Source: Georgenia_B sunbinii
GTDB lineage: Bacteria > Actinomycetota > Actinomycetes > Actinomycetales > Actinomycetaceae
Length of the DNA stretch: 64,000 nt
Assembly (NCBI RefSeq): GCF_036421855.1
Contig: NZ_JAZGOK010000010.1
Reading direction: 5' to 3' (one strand)
Position 1 is the stretch's first letter. Each line of letters starts with the position of its first letter. Position numbers and translations under genes: made by a program. The notes under the pieces were generated by a model that ran no database searches, was not told the DNA's origin, and worked only from the letters and a program-made list of their open reading frames with translations. This document shows, one piece after another, positions 8,291-16,912 of this stretch.

Positions 8291-9856
8291 ATGACGAGGA
8301 AGAAGAACCGACTGCTCTCGGTGGTCGCCATGTTCGTCGCCGTACCGTTGGCCCTGGCGGGCTGCAGTAGCGACGGCGGCGGTGCCGGTGAGGCACCGGG
8401 CGGTAACGACAACGGACAGGCCGCTGGCGGGGCCGAGACACTGAACCTTGGTGTGCACGTCGAGCCGACCGACTGGTCGCCGAGCCGTGTGCAGGAGATC
8501 CTGTTCCCGTTCACACGCCAGGTGTACGAATCGCTCGCCGAGTACGACGACTCCTTGAACGCCACTCCGCAGCTGGCTACTGACTGGACGATCAGTGAGG
8601 ACCAGTCCTCGGTCACCATCAACCTGCGTGAGGACGTGACGTTCCACAGCGGTGCCCCGTTCAACGCCGAGGCGGTCGCGGCCAACCTAGAGTTCTTCGC
8701 GAACCCGGACACCGGTCAGCAGCTGCTCGGCCCGATGGCGGTGGTCGACAGCTGGGAGGCGGTGGACGAGACCACCATCGAGGTGACGTTCGCCCAGCCG
8801 ATCGCCGAACTGCAGATCACCGACCTGCTGCAGTCGTGGACCATAGGCGACCCGGCATCGTTGGACGACTCGACCCGCGGTGTGGGTACCGGCCCCTACC
8901 AGTTCTCCGAGTGGCTGCCCGGTGAGCAGATCGTGCTGGAGCGGTACGACGACTACTGGGGCGAGAGCCCGGCGTATCAGACACTGCACTTCCGGGTCTT
9001 CGGTGACATGGACTCGCTGATCTCCGGCTTCGAGTCGGGCGTGATCGACGTCGCTGTCGACGTGCCCTCCCTCGATGCCCAGCGGTTGGAGAGCAGCAAC
9101 ACCCTGCTCGTTGGTGCCATGGGTGCGCTGATCGATCAGTGGCGGATCAACCCGACCGTGGCACCGTTCGACAACGCGGACATCCGGCACGCGATCAACT
9201 ACGCCACCGACCGTGAGTCGATCGTCCAGTCGCTGTACCAGGGGTTGTCCGAGCCAGCCGCACTGCCCTACAGCCCCACATCGCCGGCGTACGACGCCGA
9301 GCTGGCCGCGTCGCTGGACTACGACCTCGACAGGGCGCGTGAGCTCATCGCGGGTTCGGGACTGCCCGCGGGTGAACTTCAAGGTGCGATCATGGTGAGC
9401 AGTGCAGACACTCGTACCGCGCAGGCAGCGCAGATCCTGCAAGCCTCGCTGGGCGAGGTCGGGTTCACACTCGAGATCGATGTGCTCGACAATGCCGAGT
9501 ACACCGAGAGGATGCTCGCCGGTGAGTTCGGTCTCGTCTTCGCAGGCATGGGGAACGGGCAGAAGTACCCGACCCGGTTCACCACGAACAGCATCTACCG
9601 GATCTCTGACAACCCGGTGAACGCACTCGAGATCTTCCCGGAGTACGAGCCGGCCGTGGCCGCGGCCAATGCCGCCGTCCTTCCCGAGGAGCAGGAGGCG
9701 GCCTTCAACCACCTCAACGAGGTGATGGTGGATGCCATGTGGGTGCCGACCATCTCCTACCAGCCGACGCTGTGGGTGATGAGCCCCGACGTGACCGGCG
9801 TCGACCGCAACATCGACAACATGCTCCTGCTGTCAGGAGCACGTCCCGCCAGCTAA
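8291..9856 (+). CDS. Peptide ABC transporter substrate-binding lipoprotein (DppA type)
   Basis: This is a 521-residue extracellular solute-binding protein of family 5. The signal peptide ends in lipobox LALAGC with lipidated Cys25, followed by a Ser/Gly-rich linker. The mature protein shows family features such as a region near VTFHSGAPFNAEAVAANLEF and later NADIRHAINYATDRESI. The start at 8291 gives a normal lipoprotein signal. It is the last gene of the transporter operon and is followed by a strong hairpin. The ligand is presumably a short or modified peptide (inference from neighbours). Confidence 0.92.
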   Translation: MTRKKNRLLSVVAMFVAVPLALAGCSSDGGGAGEAPGGNDNGQAAGGAETLNLGVHVEPTDWSPSRVQEILFPFTRQVYESLAEYDDSLNATPQLATDWTISEDQSSVTINLREDVTFHSGAPFNAEAVAANLEFFANPDTGQQLLGPMAVVDSWEAVDETTIEVTFAQPIAELQITDLLQSWTIGDPASLDDSTRGVGTGPYQFSEWLPGEQIVLERYDDYWGESPAYQTLHFRVFGDMDSLISGFESGVIDVAVDVPSLDAQRLESSNTLLVGAMGALIDQWRINPTVAPFDNADIRHAINYATDRESIVQSLYQGLSEPAALPYSPTSPAYDAELAASLDYDLDRARELIAGSGLPAGELQGAIMVSSADTRTAQAAQILQASLGEVGFTLEIDVLDNAEYTERMLAGEFGLVFAGMGNGQKYPTRFTTNSIYRISDNPVNALEIFPEYEPAVAAANAAVLPEEQEAAFNHLNEVMVDAMWVPTISYQPTLWVMSPDVTGVDRNIDNMLLLSGARPAS

Positions 9857-9862
9857 TCCTCT

Positions 9863-9899
9863 CGATCAGGGCGGGTGGCGACGCCACCCGCCCTGATCG
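9863..9899 (+). terminator. Strong hairpin after the peptide ABC operon
   Basis: Two perfectly complementary 18-base arms lie at 9863-9880 and 9882-9899. The realistic structure is a 16-bp GC-rich stem with a CGACG loop. No U-tract follows, as is common in actinobacteria. It separates the transporter from the deacylase gene. Confidence 0.7.
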
Positions 9900-9941
9900 G
9901 TGACCTGATCAGGACACGACTGACCATCAGGAGGACGGCGA

Positions 9942-11537
9942 GTGAACCTCGAGACGATCATGCGCGGCGGGACGGTCGTCGATGGCACCGGCTCGGCCGG
10001 TGTGGTGGCCGACGTCGGGCTGCGCGCGGGACGTATCGAGGTGGTCGGCGACCTTGCCGGCGTACGCGCAGAGCTCGAGCTGGACGTCACCGACCAGGTG
10101 GTGGCGCCGGGCTTCGTCGACGTACACACGCACAGCGACCTGACCACCTTCCTGCCCGACGACGCCGAGGAGGTCAAGCTCGCCGCCGTGCGCCAAGGTG
10201 TCACGTCGGAGGTCGTCGGCAATTGCGGCTGGACCCCGTTCCCGACCGTCCCGGAGCGTCGCGAGCTCATCCGTGACCACATCACTGCCGTGTTCGGCGG
10301 GGCGGCGCAAACCTTCGGCACGGTCGCGGAGTACCGCGCGGCGATGGCTGACCGGGCGATGCCCACCCACCTGGCCCCACTCATCGGGCACGGCACCATC
10401 CGAGCCGCAGTCCTTGGCCTCGGACGGGTGGCCAGCGACCCGAGCTCCGTCGCCATGATGGGACGTGTGCTCGAGCAGGCCCTCGACGAAGGTGCGTTCG
10501 GCATGTCCAGCGGGCTCGTGTACCCGCCCGGCGTGTACAGCCGGACCGAGGAGCTCGTGGCCCTTGGCTCGGTGCTCGAGCGCCGGGGCAGCATCTATGC
10601 CACCCACATGCGCAACGAGATGGAGCTGGTCGCCGGGGCCGTCGAGGAAGGCATCGCGGTGGCCCGCCGAACCGGGGTCCCGGTCCAGCTCTCGCACATC
10701 AAGGTCGCCGGACGTGAGCGTTGGGGCACCGTCGGTGCGGTGATCGACCAGATCGACCGGGCCGTGGCCGACGGTCTCGACGTCCGAGGCGATGTCTATC
10801 CGTACACCGCCGGCAGCACCATGCTTCGTGCGATCCTGCCGCCCTGGGTCAACGCGGGCGGTATCGACGCGATGCTCGCCCACCTCGCCGACCCGCGGGC
10901 CAGACAACGGATCGCTGCCGAGTACGTGTCCGGCCTGCCGGAATGGCAGAACTTCGCCGCCGCCGCCGGGTGGGACGGCATCGTCATCGCCGGCGCACCC
11001 GCTCGGCGCGAGATCGAGGGGCGCAGCATTGCCGACCTGGCCCAGGCCTGGGGACAGGAACCCGCCGACGTCGTGGCCGCTGTGCTGACCGAGCTGCGCG
11101 GGGATGTCCTGGTGGTGCTGCACATGATGAGCGAGGGTGACGTCCGGCTCCTGCTGGCGACTCCGGAGATGCTTATCGGGTCCGACACGATCCCGCTGCC
11201 CGGCCGACCGCACCCGCGTACGGCAGGCACCTTCGCCCGCGTACTGGGCCGGTATGTCCGCGACGAGCAGGTGACCGACCTGCCGGCGATGATCCGCCGG
11301 ATGACCTCGGTGCCCGCCGAGCGATTCCGGCTCGGCCGACGCGGGGTGGTCGCTCCCGGCTACGCGGCCGACCTTGCGGTCTTCGACCCGCAGGCCGTCG
11401 CCGATCGAGCGACGTTCGACGAGCCGCTGCTGGCCCCGATCGGGATCCGGCACGTCCTCGTCGACGGGCGGGCGGTCATCCTCGACGGCGCCGACACTGG
11501 CATCCGCCCCGGCCGTGTGCTGGAGCCGGCCGGCTGA
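9942..11537 (+). CDS. N-acyl-D-amino-acid deacylase (D-aminoacylase family amidohydrolase)
   Basis: This 531-residue amidohydrolase hydrolyses N-acylated D-amino acids in characterised relatives. The metal-site pattern of the D-aminoacylase group is visible: His62 and His64 in DVHTHSDL, Cys95 in GNCG, further histidines in THMRNE and LSHIKVAG, and the late Asp in GSDTIPLPGRPHPR. The GTG at 9942 is preceded by AGGAGG. It stands after the transporter terminator, so it may have its own transcript. Together with the racemase-family gene downstream it points to D-amino-acid metabolism (inference). D-glutamate or D-aspartate specificity cannot be told from the sequence. Confidence 0.9.
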   Translation: MNLETIMRGGTVVDGTGSAGVVADVGLRAGRIEVVGDLAGVRAELELDVTDQVVAPGFVDVHTHSDLTTFLPDDAEEVKLAAVRQGVTSEVVGNCGWTPFPTVPERRELIRDHITAVFGGAAQTFGTVAEYRAAMADRAMPTHLAPLIGHGTIRAAVLGLGRVASDPSSVAMMGRVLEQALDEGAFGMSSGLVYPPGVYSRTEELVALGSVLERRGSIYATHMRNEMELVAGAVEEGIAVARRTGVPVQLSHIKVAGRERWGTVGAVIDQIDRAVADGLDVRGDVYPYTAGSTMLRAILPPWVNAGGIDAMLAHLADPRARQRIAAEYVSGLPEWQNFAAAAGWDGIVIAGAPARREIEGRSIADLAQAWGQEPADVVAAVLTELRGDVLVVLHMMSEGDVRLLLATPEMLIGSDTIPLPGRPHPRTAGTFARVLGRYVRDEQVTDLPAMIRRMTSVPAERFRLGRRGVVAPGYAADLAVFDPQAVADRATFDEPLLAPIGIRHVLVDGRAVILDGADTGIRPGRVLEPAG

Positions 11538-11608
11538 GCGCGCGCAACAACACCCCGTCCGAGCACGACACCCAAACCCAGACACACCCCATGCCAAGGA
11601 GGCACCGT

Positions 11609-12073
11609 ATGACTACCACCACGCCAGACGCCCGGTTCGCGGCGCTCGAGCCCGACCTGTCACCGGTACCCGGGCCGGACGCCGTCGTGCGACCGCTACG
11701 CCGAGAAGGGAACCTCATCATGATGTCGGGGCAGGTGGCCTTCGTCGGCTCCGAGCTGATGGCGACCGGCCTGCTCGGTGACGAAGTCGATATCGCCACT
11801 GGCCAGGCCTGTGCCCGGCAGTGCGCGATCAACCTGCTCGGCAGGCTGCAGGAGGAGCTCGGCTCGTTGTCTGCCGTCAAGCAGGTCCTCAAGCTCACCG
11901 TGTTCGTGGCCAGCACCCCCGGATTCCGTGACCAGCCCGCTGTGGCCAACGGCGCCTCCCAGCTGTTCGCCGAGGTCCTCGGGGAAGCCGGTAAGCACGC
12001 CCGATCGGCGGTCGGGGTCGCTGAGCTTCCACTGGGCACGCCGGTCGAGGTAGAGGCCGTCGTCTCGGTCTGA
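11609..12073 (+). CDS. RidA-family protein (YjgF/YER057c/UK114)
   Basis: This 154-residue protein is of the RidA type. Family members deaminate reactive enamine/imine intermediates or act on related amides. The N-terminal part has GNLIMMSGQVAF, matching the family's SGQ region, and the C terminus ends in the typical LPLGTPVEVEAVV. The ATG at 11609 is preceded by AAGGAGG; an in-frame ATG six codons earlier lies before that site. Its place behind an amidohydrolase suggests clean-up of an imine released in the pathway. It is convergent with the TauE gene. Confidence 0.88.
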   Translation: MTTTTPDARFAALEPDLSPVPGPDAVVRPLRREGNLIMMSGQVAFVGSELMATGLLGDEVDIATGQACARQCAINLLGRLQEELGSLSAVKQVLKLTVFVASTPGFRDQPAVANGASQLFAEVLGEAGKHARSAVGVAELPLGTPVEVEAVVSV

Positions 12074-12124
12074 CGAGCCTGTCCCGCTTTGCGACCGCCC
12101 CGTCGTGCCCGAGCCGGTGCTGAC

Positions 12125-12838
12125 TCAGCCGCGCAGTGCGGTCCCGAGCAGCACCACGGCGGAGATGGCGATCACTGTCATGACGGCCGGGCGGAGACGT
12201 CGCCCGTCCAGGTGCCCACGGACGGCTATGCCGACCACCAGGCCCACCCCGGTGGGGATGAGGAAGATGAGGGCGAGCGTCAGGTCGATCGGGGTGAGTC
12301 GGCCGCCGAACGCGTAGCCGACGACCGCAGCGATGTTGCCGACCACGGTGATCAGGGCGAGGGTGGCGCGCAGCTCCCGCCCCGTCTGGCTGGCATAGAG
12401 CAGGGCGACCGGCGGTCCACCCAGCCCTGCGGCGGTGCCAATGAATCCCGACGCCGTTCCCGCCACGAACTGGGTGCGCGGTGTGATGCGAAACGAGGCG
12501 CGTCGGGTGGCCATGATCGCGACGGCGGCGAGCGTGGTCAGCGCGAAGAAGATCTGCAGGATGCGCACGGGGATCACCAGCAGGACCACGACCGCCGGCG
12601 CAACGCCGAGTACGCGTCCGATCAGCAGCCACGGCATCGTTCGTACACGCACCGCCGACCGTTCGTGCCAGAGCATAAACAGGCTCAGCGGAAGGGCGAC
12701 GAGCACGAGAGTCTGGGGCAGGTGCTGGGGGACAAGCAGGGCAAGCACCGGGATGGCGATCAGTCCCATGCCGAACCCCAACGATCCTTGGACGACGGTG
12801 CCCACGAGGATCACCCCCAGCCCGAGGGCCAGGGCCAA
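12125..12838 (-). CDS. TauE/SafE-family membrane exporter
   Basis: This polytopic membrane protein is of the sulfite/anion exporter family, about 237 residues, with repeated hydrophobic segments and the family-like VQGSLGFGMGLIAIPVL near the N terminus. The start is a problem. The first conventional codon is a TTG at 12838 without an obvious ribosome binding site. An in-frame CTG at 12883, overlapping the stop of the upstream M81 gene and preceded by GAGG, would give 15 extra residues and tight coupling. No ATG or GTG suits. It could export an acidic catabolite such as a sulfonate or carboxylate; the substrate is unknown. Confidence 0.75.
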   Translation of the reverse strand: MALALGLGVILVGTVVQGSLGFGMGLIAIPVLALLVPQHLPQTLVLVALPLSLFMLWHERSAVRVRTMPWLLIGRVLGVAPAVVVLLVIPVRILQIFFALTTLAAVAIMATRRASFRITPRTQFVAGTASGFIGTAAGLGGPPVALLYASQTGRELRATLALITVVGNIAAVVGYAFGGRLTPIDLTLALIFLIPTGVGLVVGIAVRGHLDGRRLRPAVMTVIAISAVVLLGTALRG

Positions 12839-12879
12839 GGTGCCGGGGAACGTCTCGAGCGCCTCGGTCAGGAGCGTTG

Positions 12880-14370
12880 TCAGTAGGTCGCCTCGCGTTC
12901 GAAGGGGAACATCGGACGCCGCCGGTGCCGGTAGGTGAAGGTCGACAGGTCGGCGCAGGTCACCCCGGGTGTACCGACGAAGAGCAGCTCGGCTGCGACC
13001 GGTTCGAAAGTTGCCCGTGGAGAGTTGACGCCCTTGGCGATGATGATGCGTTGCCGGGCGGGGTCCAGGCCCACAGCGCTGAGTTGTTGCTTGCTCACGT
13101 TGCCCAGCGGATGGCTGGTCAGGAGCACGTCGTGACCGTCCTCGGTGGCGAGCAGCGCTCCCGGGCCGGTGTCGAAGAATCGGAAGCCGCCGTGGGTGGG
13201 GCCCGTCTCCTCCCACCGGCCGTCGTGCAGCAGACGGACCGTGCCTCGGACCCGGAGCGGGACACCGTGCAAGTTGTCGGTCTTGCCCCCAACCAGGAGC
13301 TCGACGGTGGCCCCGACGCCAGCGTCGACGCACTGGCGCACCGCGTCGGGGTCGCACAGTGAGCAGAAGACGCCGCGGATGCCGCGTTCCTGCGCCGCGG
13401 CCAGCAGGAAGGTGGAGTCGGCGGGGCTACCGGCGCCGACGTTGTCGCCGGTGTCGAGCAGGACGACGGGTCCGCTGCCCTTGTCGGCGATCCGGTTGGC
13501 CTCGCTCAGGGCGTCGTCGATCGTCAGCCCCTCGGCATGGAAGGCTTCGCGCCCGTCCCAGGCGGTACGGGCCATGGTCTGCGCGACATCGCGGGCGAGT
13601 GTGCCGTCGCTGTCAGTGATCGCGAGGAAGCTCATGCCCATCTCGGCGACGTCCGCGTAGGGGTAGCCCTCGACGACGCTCACGTCGAGCACGCCGGGCC
13701 GCTGAGCCTGGCTGCGCGCGTGAGTGACGAGCTCGCGCATGGGGGAGTCGTCAGTGCCCTGGGCCAGGATGTTGATAGCCACCGGGGGCATCTCCAACGC
13801 CATCGTGGGCCGGATCTCACCGCGCACGGTCCGCGCGATGAGCCTGCCAGCGGTTAACGCCCGTGACCGAGGATCTAGGTGCGGATTTGTCTGGTACACG
13901 GTGACGATGTCGGCGTTGTCGACCAGCAGCTGGGAGAGGTTGGCGTGCATGTCGAGAGTGACACCGATCGGGACTTCTGCGCCGACCAGGGCGCGGACGC
14001 GGCGGGTCACCTCGCCGTCGGCGTCGGGGAACTCGTCGGAGACGGCAGCGCCGTGCTGGGCGAGCAGCACAGCGTCCCACGGCCCCTGGTCCCGCAGCGT
14101 GTCGAGCATTCGCCCGACGAGCGTCTCGAAGGCGTCGGCCGTGATGGAGCCCATGGGGGTGATACGGCTGAAGATCAACGGGACGACCTCGACGTCGGGC
14201 TCGACGTCTGCCAGCTCCAAGAACCCGCTGATCGTCGCCTGGGCGGCACCGTACTGCTCGACCACGGCGGGACCCTCGAGGATCCCGGACCGCTCCCACT
14301 GTTCGATGCTCGCCGGCACCGTGGAGAACGTGTTGGCCTCATGACTGATGCCCAGGGTTGCGATCCGCAT
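12880..14370 (-). CDS. M81-family metallopeptidase (MlrC-like), copy C
   Basis: This is the third M81 protein in the window, 496 residues, on the opposite strand from copies A and B. The MlrC metal pattern is complete: Glu11 in HEANTF, Asp140 and His142 in DMHAN, and His164 in TNPH. The C-terminal domain ends in YRHRRRPMFPFEREATY, similar to the RPIYPLDR ends of the other copies. It is the first gene of a two-gene unit with the TauE-type exporter and is divergent from the IlvD/Edd gene. Confidence 0.88.
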   Translation of the reverse strand: MRIATLGISHEANTFSTVPASIEQWERSGILEGPAVVEQYGAAQATISGFLELADVEPDVEVVPLIFSRITPMGSITADAFETLVGRMLDTLRDQGPWDAVLLAQHGAAVSDEFPDADGEVTRRVRALVGAEVPIGVTLDMHANLSQLLVDNADIVTVYQTNPHLDPRSRALTAGRLIARTVRGEIRPTMALEMPPVAINILAQGTDDSPMRELVTHARSQAQRPGVLDVSVVEGYPYADVAEMGMSFLAITDSDGTLARDVAQTMARTAWDGREAFHAEGLTIDDALSEANRIADKGSGPVVLLDTGDNVGAGSPADSTFLLAAAQERGIRGVFCSLCDPDAVRQCVDAGVGATVELLVGGKTDNLHGVPLRVRGTVRLLHDGRWEETGPTHGGFRFFDTGPGALLATEDGHDVLLTSHPLGNVSKQQLSAVGLDPARQRIIIAKGVNSPRATFEPVAAELLFVGTPGVTCADLSTFTYRHRRRPMFPFEREATY

Positions 14371-14499
14371 ACATTCCTCCGGTCCACTTGCGGCCGCATC
14401 GCCGTGAGGTTCTGCGTACTAAAATACAACTTCCGACAGGTGCAACTTAGCCATGGTGCGCCGCGGAGGTCAACAGCATCGGCCCGCCGTGGCGCTTCG

Positions 14500-14539
14500 T
14501 TGACGAAGCAAATTCAGCCCGCTAGTGTGTGGAACTAGC
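14500..14539 (+). promoter_or_regulatory. Promoter with an inverted repeat over the -10 box
   Basis: TTGACG (14500-14505), a 17-bp spacer and TAGTGT (14523-14528) form a good sigma70-type promoter pointing right. An inverted repeat GCTAGT-N7-ACTAGC (14521-14526 and 14534-14539) covers the -10 box and probable start site, so a repressor site is likely. The predicted leader to the IlvD/Edd start is nearly 300 nt and contains the ABC-ATPase remnant. Confidence 0.55.
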
Positions 14540-14598
14540 ATTTTAACTGATGGAATCAGAGTGGATCCGTCGGCTTCGGTCAACGGAGGTTTCGGTCA

Positions 14599-14757
14599 AC
14601 GAAGGTAGGTCTCTCGCACTACCTCGCGGTGGTTCGCTTCCTGGCACACGAAGTGGCCGTGATGACAGCCGGCGAGATCGTCGAGGCAGGCGAGAAGGAC
14701 CAGATGTTGGACGAACCACGGATCGAGCACACCCAGCGACTTCCCGGGACGGAGCCT
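14599..14757 (+). pseudogene. Remnant of a peptide ABC-transporter ATPase
   Basis: Reading this stretch in the frame of the downstream dehydratase gives SHYLAVVRFLAHEVAVMTAG and then EIVEAG...EHTQRL. This matches the H-loop and following region of OppF/DppF-type ATPases, as in the intact copy here (HDLSVVRHISDRIAVMYLG). Only about 50 codons survive, the H-loop Asp is replaced by Tyr, and there is no Walker A, signature or Walker B. The open frame into the next gene is accidental. It shows that a second peptide transporter once stood here. Confidence 0.75.
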
Positions 14758-14826
14758 GCTGGCTTCGGGACCGAAGAATTGACCACAAGTTCCCAGTTCG
14801 TATCCCGACCCGATGAAGGGCGTCCA

Positions 14827-16593
14827 ATGACCTCCACCCCCAGCCCGCGCTCCATCCCTGGCGCCGACCCCGCACTCGCCAGCCAACGGGTGCGGCAGCT
14901 CAGCTTCGAAGGGGACGCGCTGCGGTTGTCGATGGACTGGTCCGTCGACGACCTCGCGCGCCCGCAGGTTCTCGTGGAGACCGCTGCAGGGGCATCGCAC
15001 CCAAGCTCGTACCACCTGGCAGACCTCGGGGCGGAGGCAGCGAAGGGAGTGCTGCAGAGCGGCGGCAAGCCTGCCGAGTACACCACCACCGATATCTGTG
15101 ACGGTATCGCTCAGGCCCATGATGGGATGCGGTACCCGCTGGCGTCGCGCGAGTTCATCGCCAACATGGTCGAGATCCATGCCAACGCAACCCCCTTTGA
15201 CGCGATGGTACTCGCGTCGTCGGGCGACAAGGCTGTCCCCGCCCACCTGCTCGCCATGGCTCGCCTCGACCTGCCCGCCGTCCACGTGCCGGGTGGGGCG
15301 ATGGCTTCCGGGCCGGCGCTGCGCTCCAACGAGGAGCTGTGGAGTATGAAGGTCGGCGTCGATCGCGGCACGATAGACCTCGACGAGTTCCTCGCCTTCC
15401 AACGGTTCGCGTGCCCCGGCTGCGGGGCCTGCCAGTACATGGGCACCGCCGCAACCATGCAGGTGATGTCCGAGGCACTCGGACTCGCCCTGCCCTGGGG
15501 TGCCCTGATCCCCGCCCCGATGGCCGAGCTACGCCGGATGGCACGCGCGGCTGGGGAGCGAGCCGTGCAGATGCTGCGTGAGGGCGTCACATCCCGCCAG
15601 ATCCTGACCCGCGAGGCTTTCGAGAATGCGATCACAGTGCACGCTGCCATCGGTGGCTCGCTCAATGCGGTGATGCACTTGGTGGCCATTGCCGCGGAGG
15701 CCGGAATCACGATCACTGCGGAGGACTTCGACGAGATCCACCGCCGCACCCCCGTGCTCGTCGACGCCAAGACTGCCGGACGCTACCCGACCGAGCTCTT
15801 CTGGTATGCCGGAGGCGTGCCCGCCCTCATGCTGCAGCTCGGTGACCGGCTGCACCTGGATGCACTGACAGTCAGCGGCGTGACGTTGGGGGAGAACCTC
15901 GAGCGGCTCATCGGCGGGCAGCTCCAGCGTCACGCGGCCATGTTCTTGGGCAACTACCAGCTCCAGGCGCGCCAAGTGATCCGCACCATCGATGAGCCCG
16001 TCTACGAGTCCGGCTCGACCGCACTGCTGACCGGCAACCTCGCCGACGGTGCGATCGTCAAGTCCCATGCGGTGGCCGACTCGATGCTCACCCACACCGG
16101 TCCCGCCCGCGTCTTCGACCGCGAGGAGGATGCGATCCAGATGGTCGTCAACGGCGATATCGTGCCCGGCGACGTCATCGTCGTGCGGTACCAAGGTCCA
16201 CGGGCCACCGGCATGCCCGAGATGTTCTTCCTGTCCGAGCTCATCGCCTCCGACCCCGCCCTGGCTGCGACCACCGCTTTGGTTACTGACGGAAGGTTCT
16301 CCGGGGCGAGCCGCGGCCCGTGCATCGGCTATGCCCGCCCGGAAGCACTCGACGGCGGTCCGCTCGCCCACCTCGAGGACGGTGATCTCATTGAGATCGA
16401 CATCCCTCGGCGCACGCTCGATGTCGTGGGCATGCGGGGAGTGAAGGTCGCGGTCGACGACGTCGAGCGCGAGTGGGACCGGCGCCGAGCCGCGTGGACC
16501 CGTCCGGCGATCTCGCATGTGGGTGCGCTGGGCCAATACGCGGCACTGGCCCAGCCCGCGCTGCTCGGTGGAGGTATGAGCGCGTCGAGGTGA
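14827..16593 (+). CDS. Divergent IlvD/Edd-family dehydratase
   Basis: This 588-residue protein belongs to the dihydroxy-acid / sugar-acid dehydratase family, which carries an Fe-S cluster and removes water from dihydroxy acids. Family landmarks are TTDICDGIAQAHDGMRYPL, CPGCGACQYMG and the C-terminal TDGRFSGASRGPCIGYARPEA. It is unusual in its cluster ligands. The normal CDK motif reads SSGDK (Gly133 for Cys), and the N-terminal region has PSSYHL where a Cys-containing PCNxHL-type motif is expected. It may therefore be inactive, use other cysteines, or act on a different acid. I place the start at ATG 14827, because upstream in-frame codons belong to the ABC remnant. The substrate is not predictable. 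Confidence 0.82.
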   Translation: MTSTPSPRSIPGADPALASQRVRQLSFEGDALRLSMDWSVDDLARPQVLVETAAGASHPSSYHLADLGAEAAKGVLQSGGKPAEYTTTDICDGIAQAHDGMRYPLASREFIANMVEIHANATPFDAMVLASSGDKAVPAHLLAMARLDLPAVHVPGGAMASGPALRSNEELWSMKVGVDRGTIDLDEFLAFQRFACPGCGACQYMGTAATMQVMSEALGLALPWGALIPAPMAELRRMARAAGERAVQMLREGVTSRQILTREAFENAITVHAAIGGSLNAVMHLVAIAAEAGITITAEDFDEIHRRTPVLVDAKTAGRYPTELFWYAGGVPALMLQLGDRLHLDALTVSGVTLGENLERLIGGQLQRHAAMFLGNYQLQARQVIRTIDEPVYESGSTALLTGNLADGAIVKSHAVADSMLTHTGPARVFDREEDAIQMVVNGDIVPGDVIVVRYQGPRATGMPEMFFLSELIASDPALAATTALVTDGRFSGASRGPCIGYARPEALDGGPLAHLEDGDLIEIDIPRRTLDVVGMRGVKVAVDDVEREWDRRRAAWTRPAISHVGALGQYAALAQPALLGGGMSASR

Positions 16594-16912
16594 CCCCCGC
16601 TGGGGGGCCGCTGGCTGATGGTGGCCAACGCAGCTCGTGACCTCAGAACGGACTCGCGAGCATCGGTTGACCGTGCTGGCCTTCGGCTCGCCATGACCGG
16701 TGTCCGCGTTGGCCTGGCGCCAACTCACGATCTGCAGCAGTGGATGAGGGACGCAGCGATGGAGGGCTCGGTGAAGCAGGCAGGGGAGAGTCACGTCATC
16801 GGCGCGCTGAGCGGGGCGCCTGGGCAAGTGATGACGTTGTCCAGCTTGCCGCGCAGGGCCACCTGGCCGGCCGCTCACCGCATTCGGTTACGTCCCAGCA
16901 GGCGGAGCCCAC
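16594..16912. other. Intergenic region without a recognised gene
   Basis: These 319 bp between the dehydratase and the racemase-family gene contain no reading frame with family resemblance. There is no obvious hairpin directly after the dehydratase stop. The region may hold the promoter for the racemase-family gene, but I see no strong box. Confidence 0.5.

Noticed and set aside
14629..14826. 66-codon N-terminal extension of the IlvD/Edd protein
   Set aside because: The extension is an ABC-ATPase remnant; the dehydratase family begins after ATG 14827.
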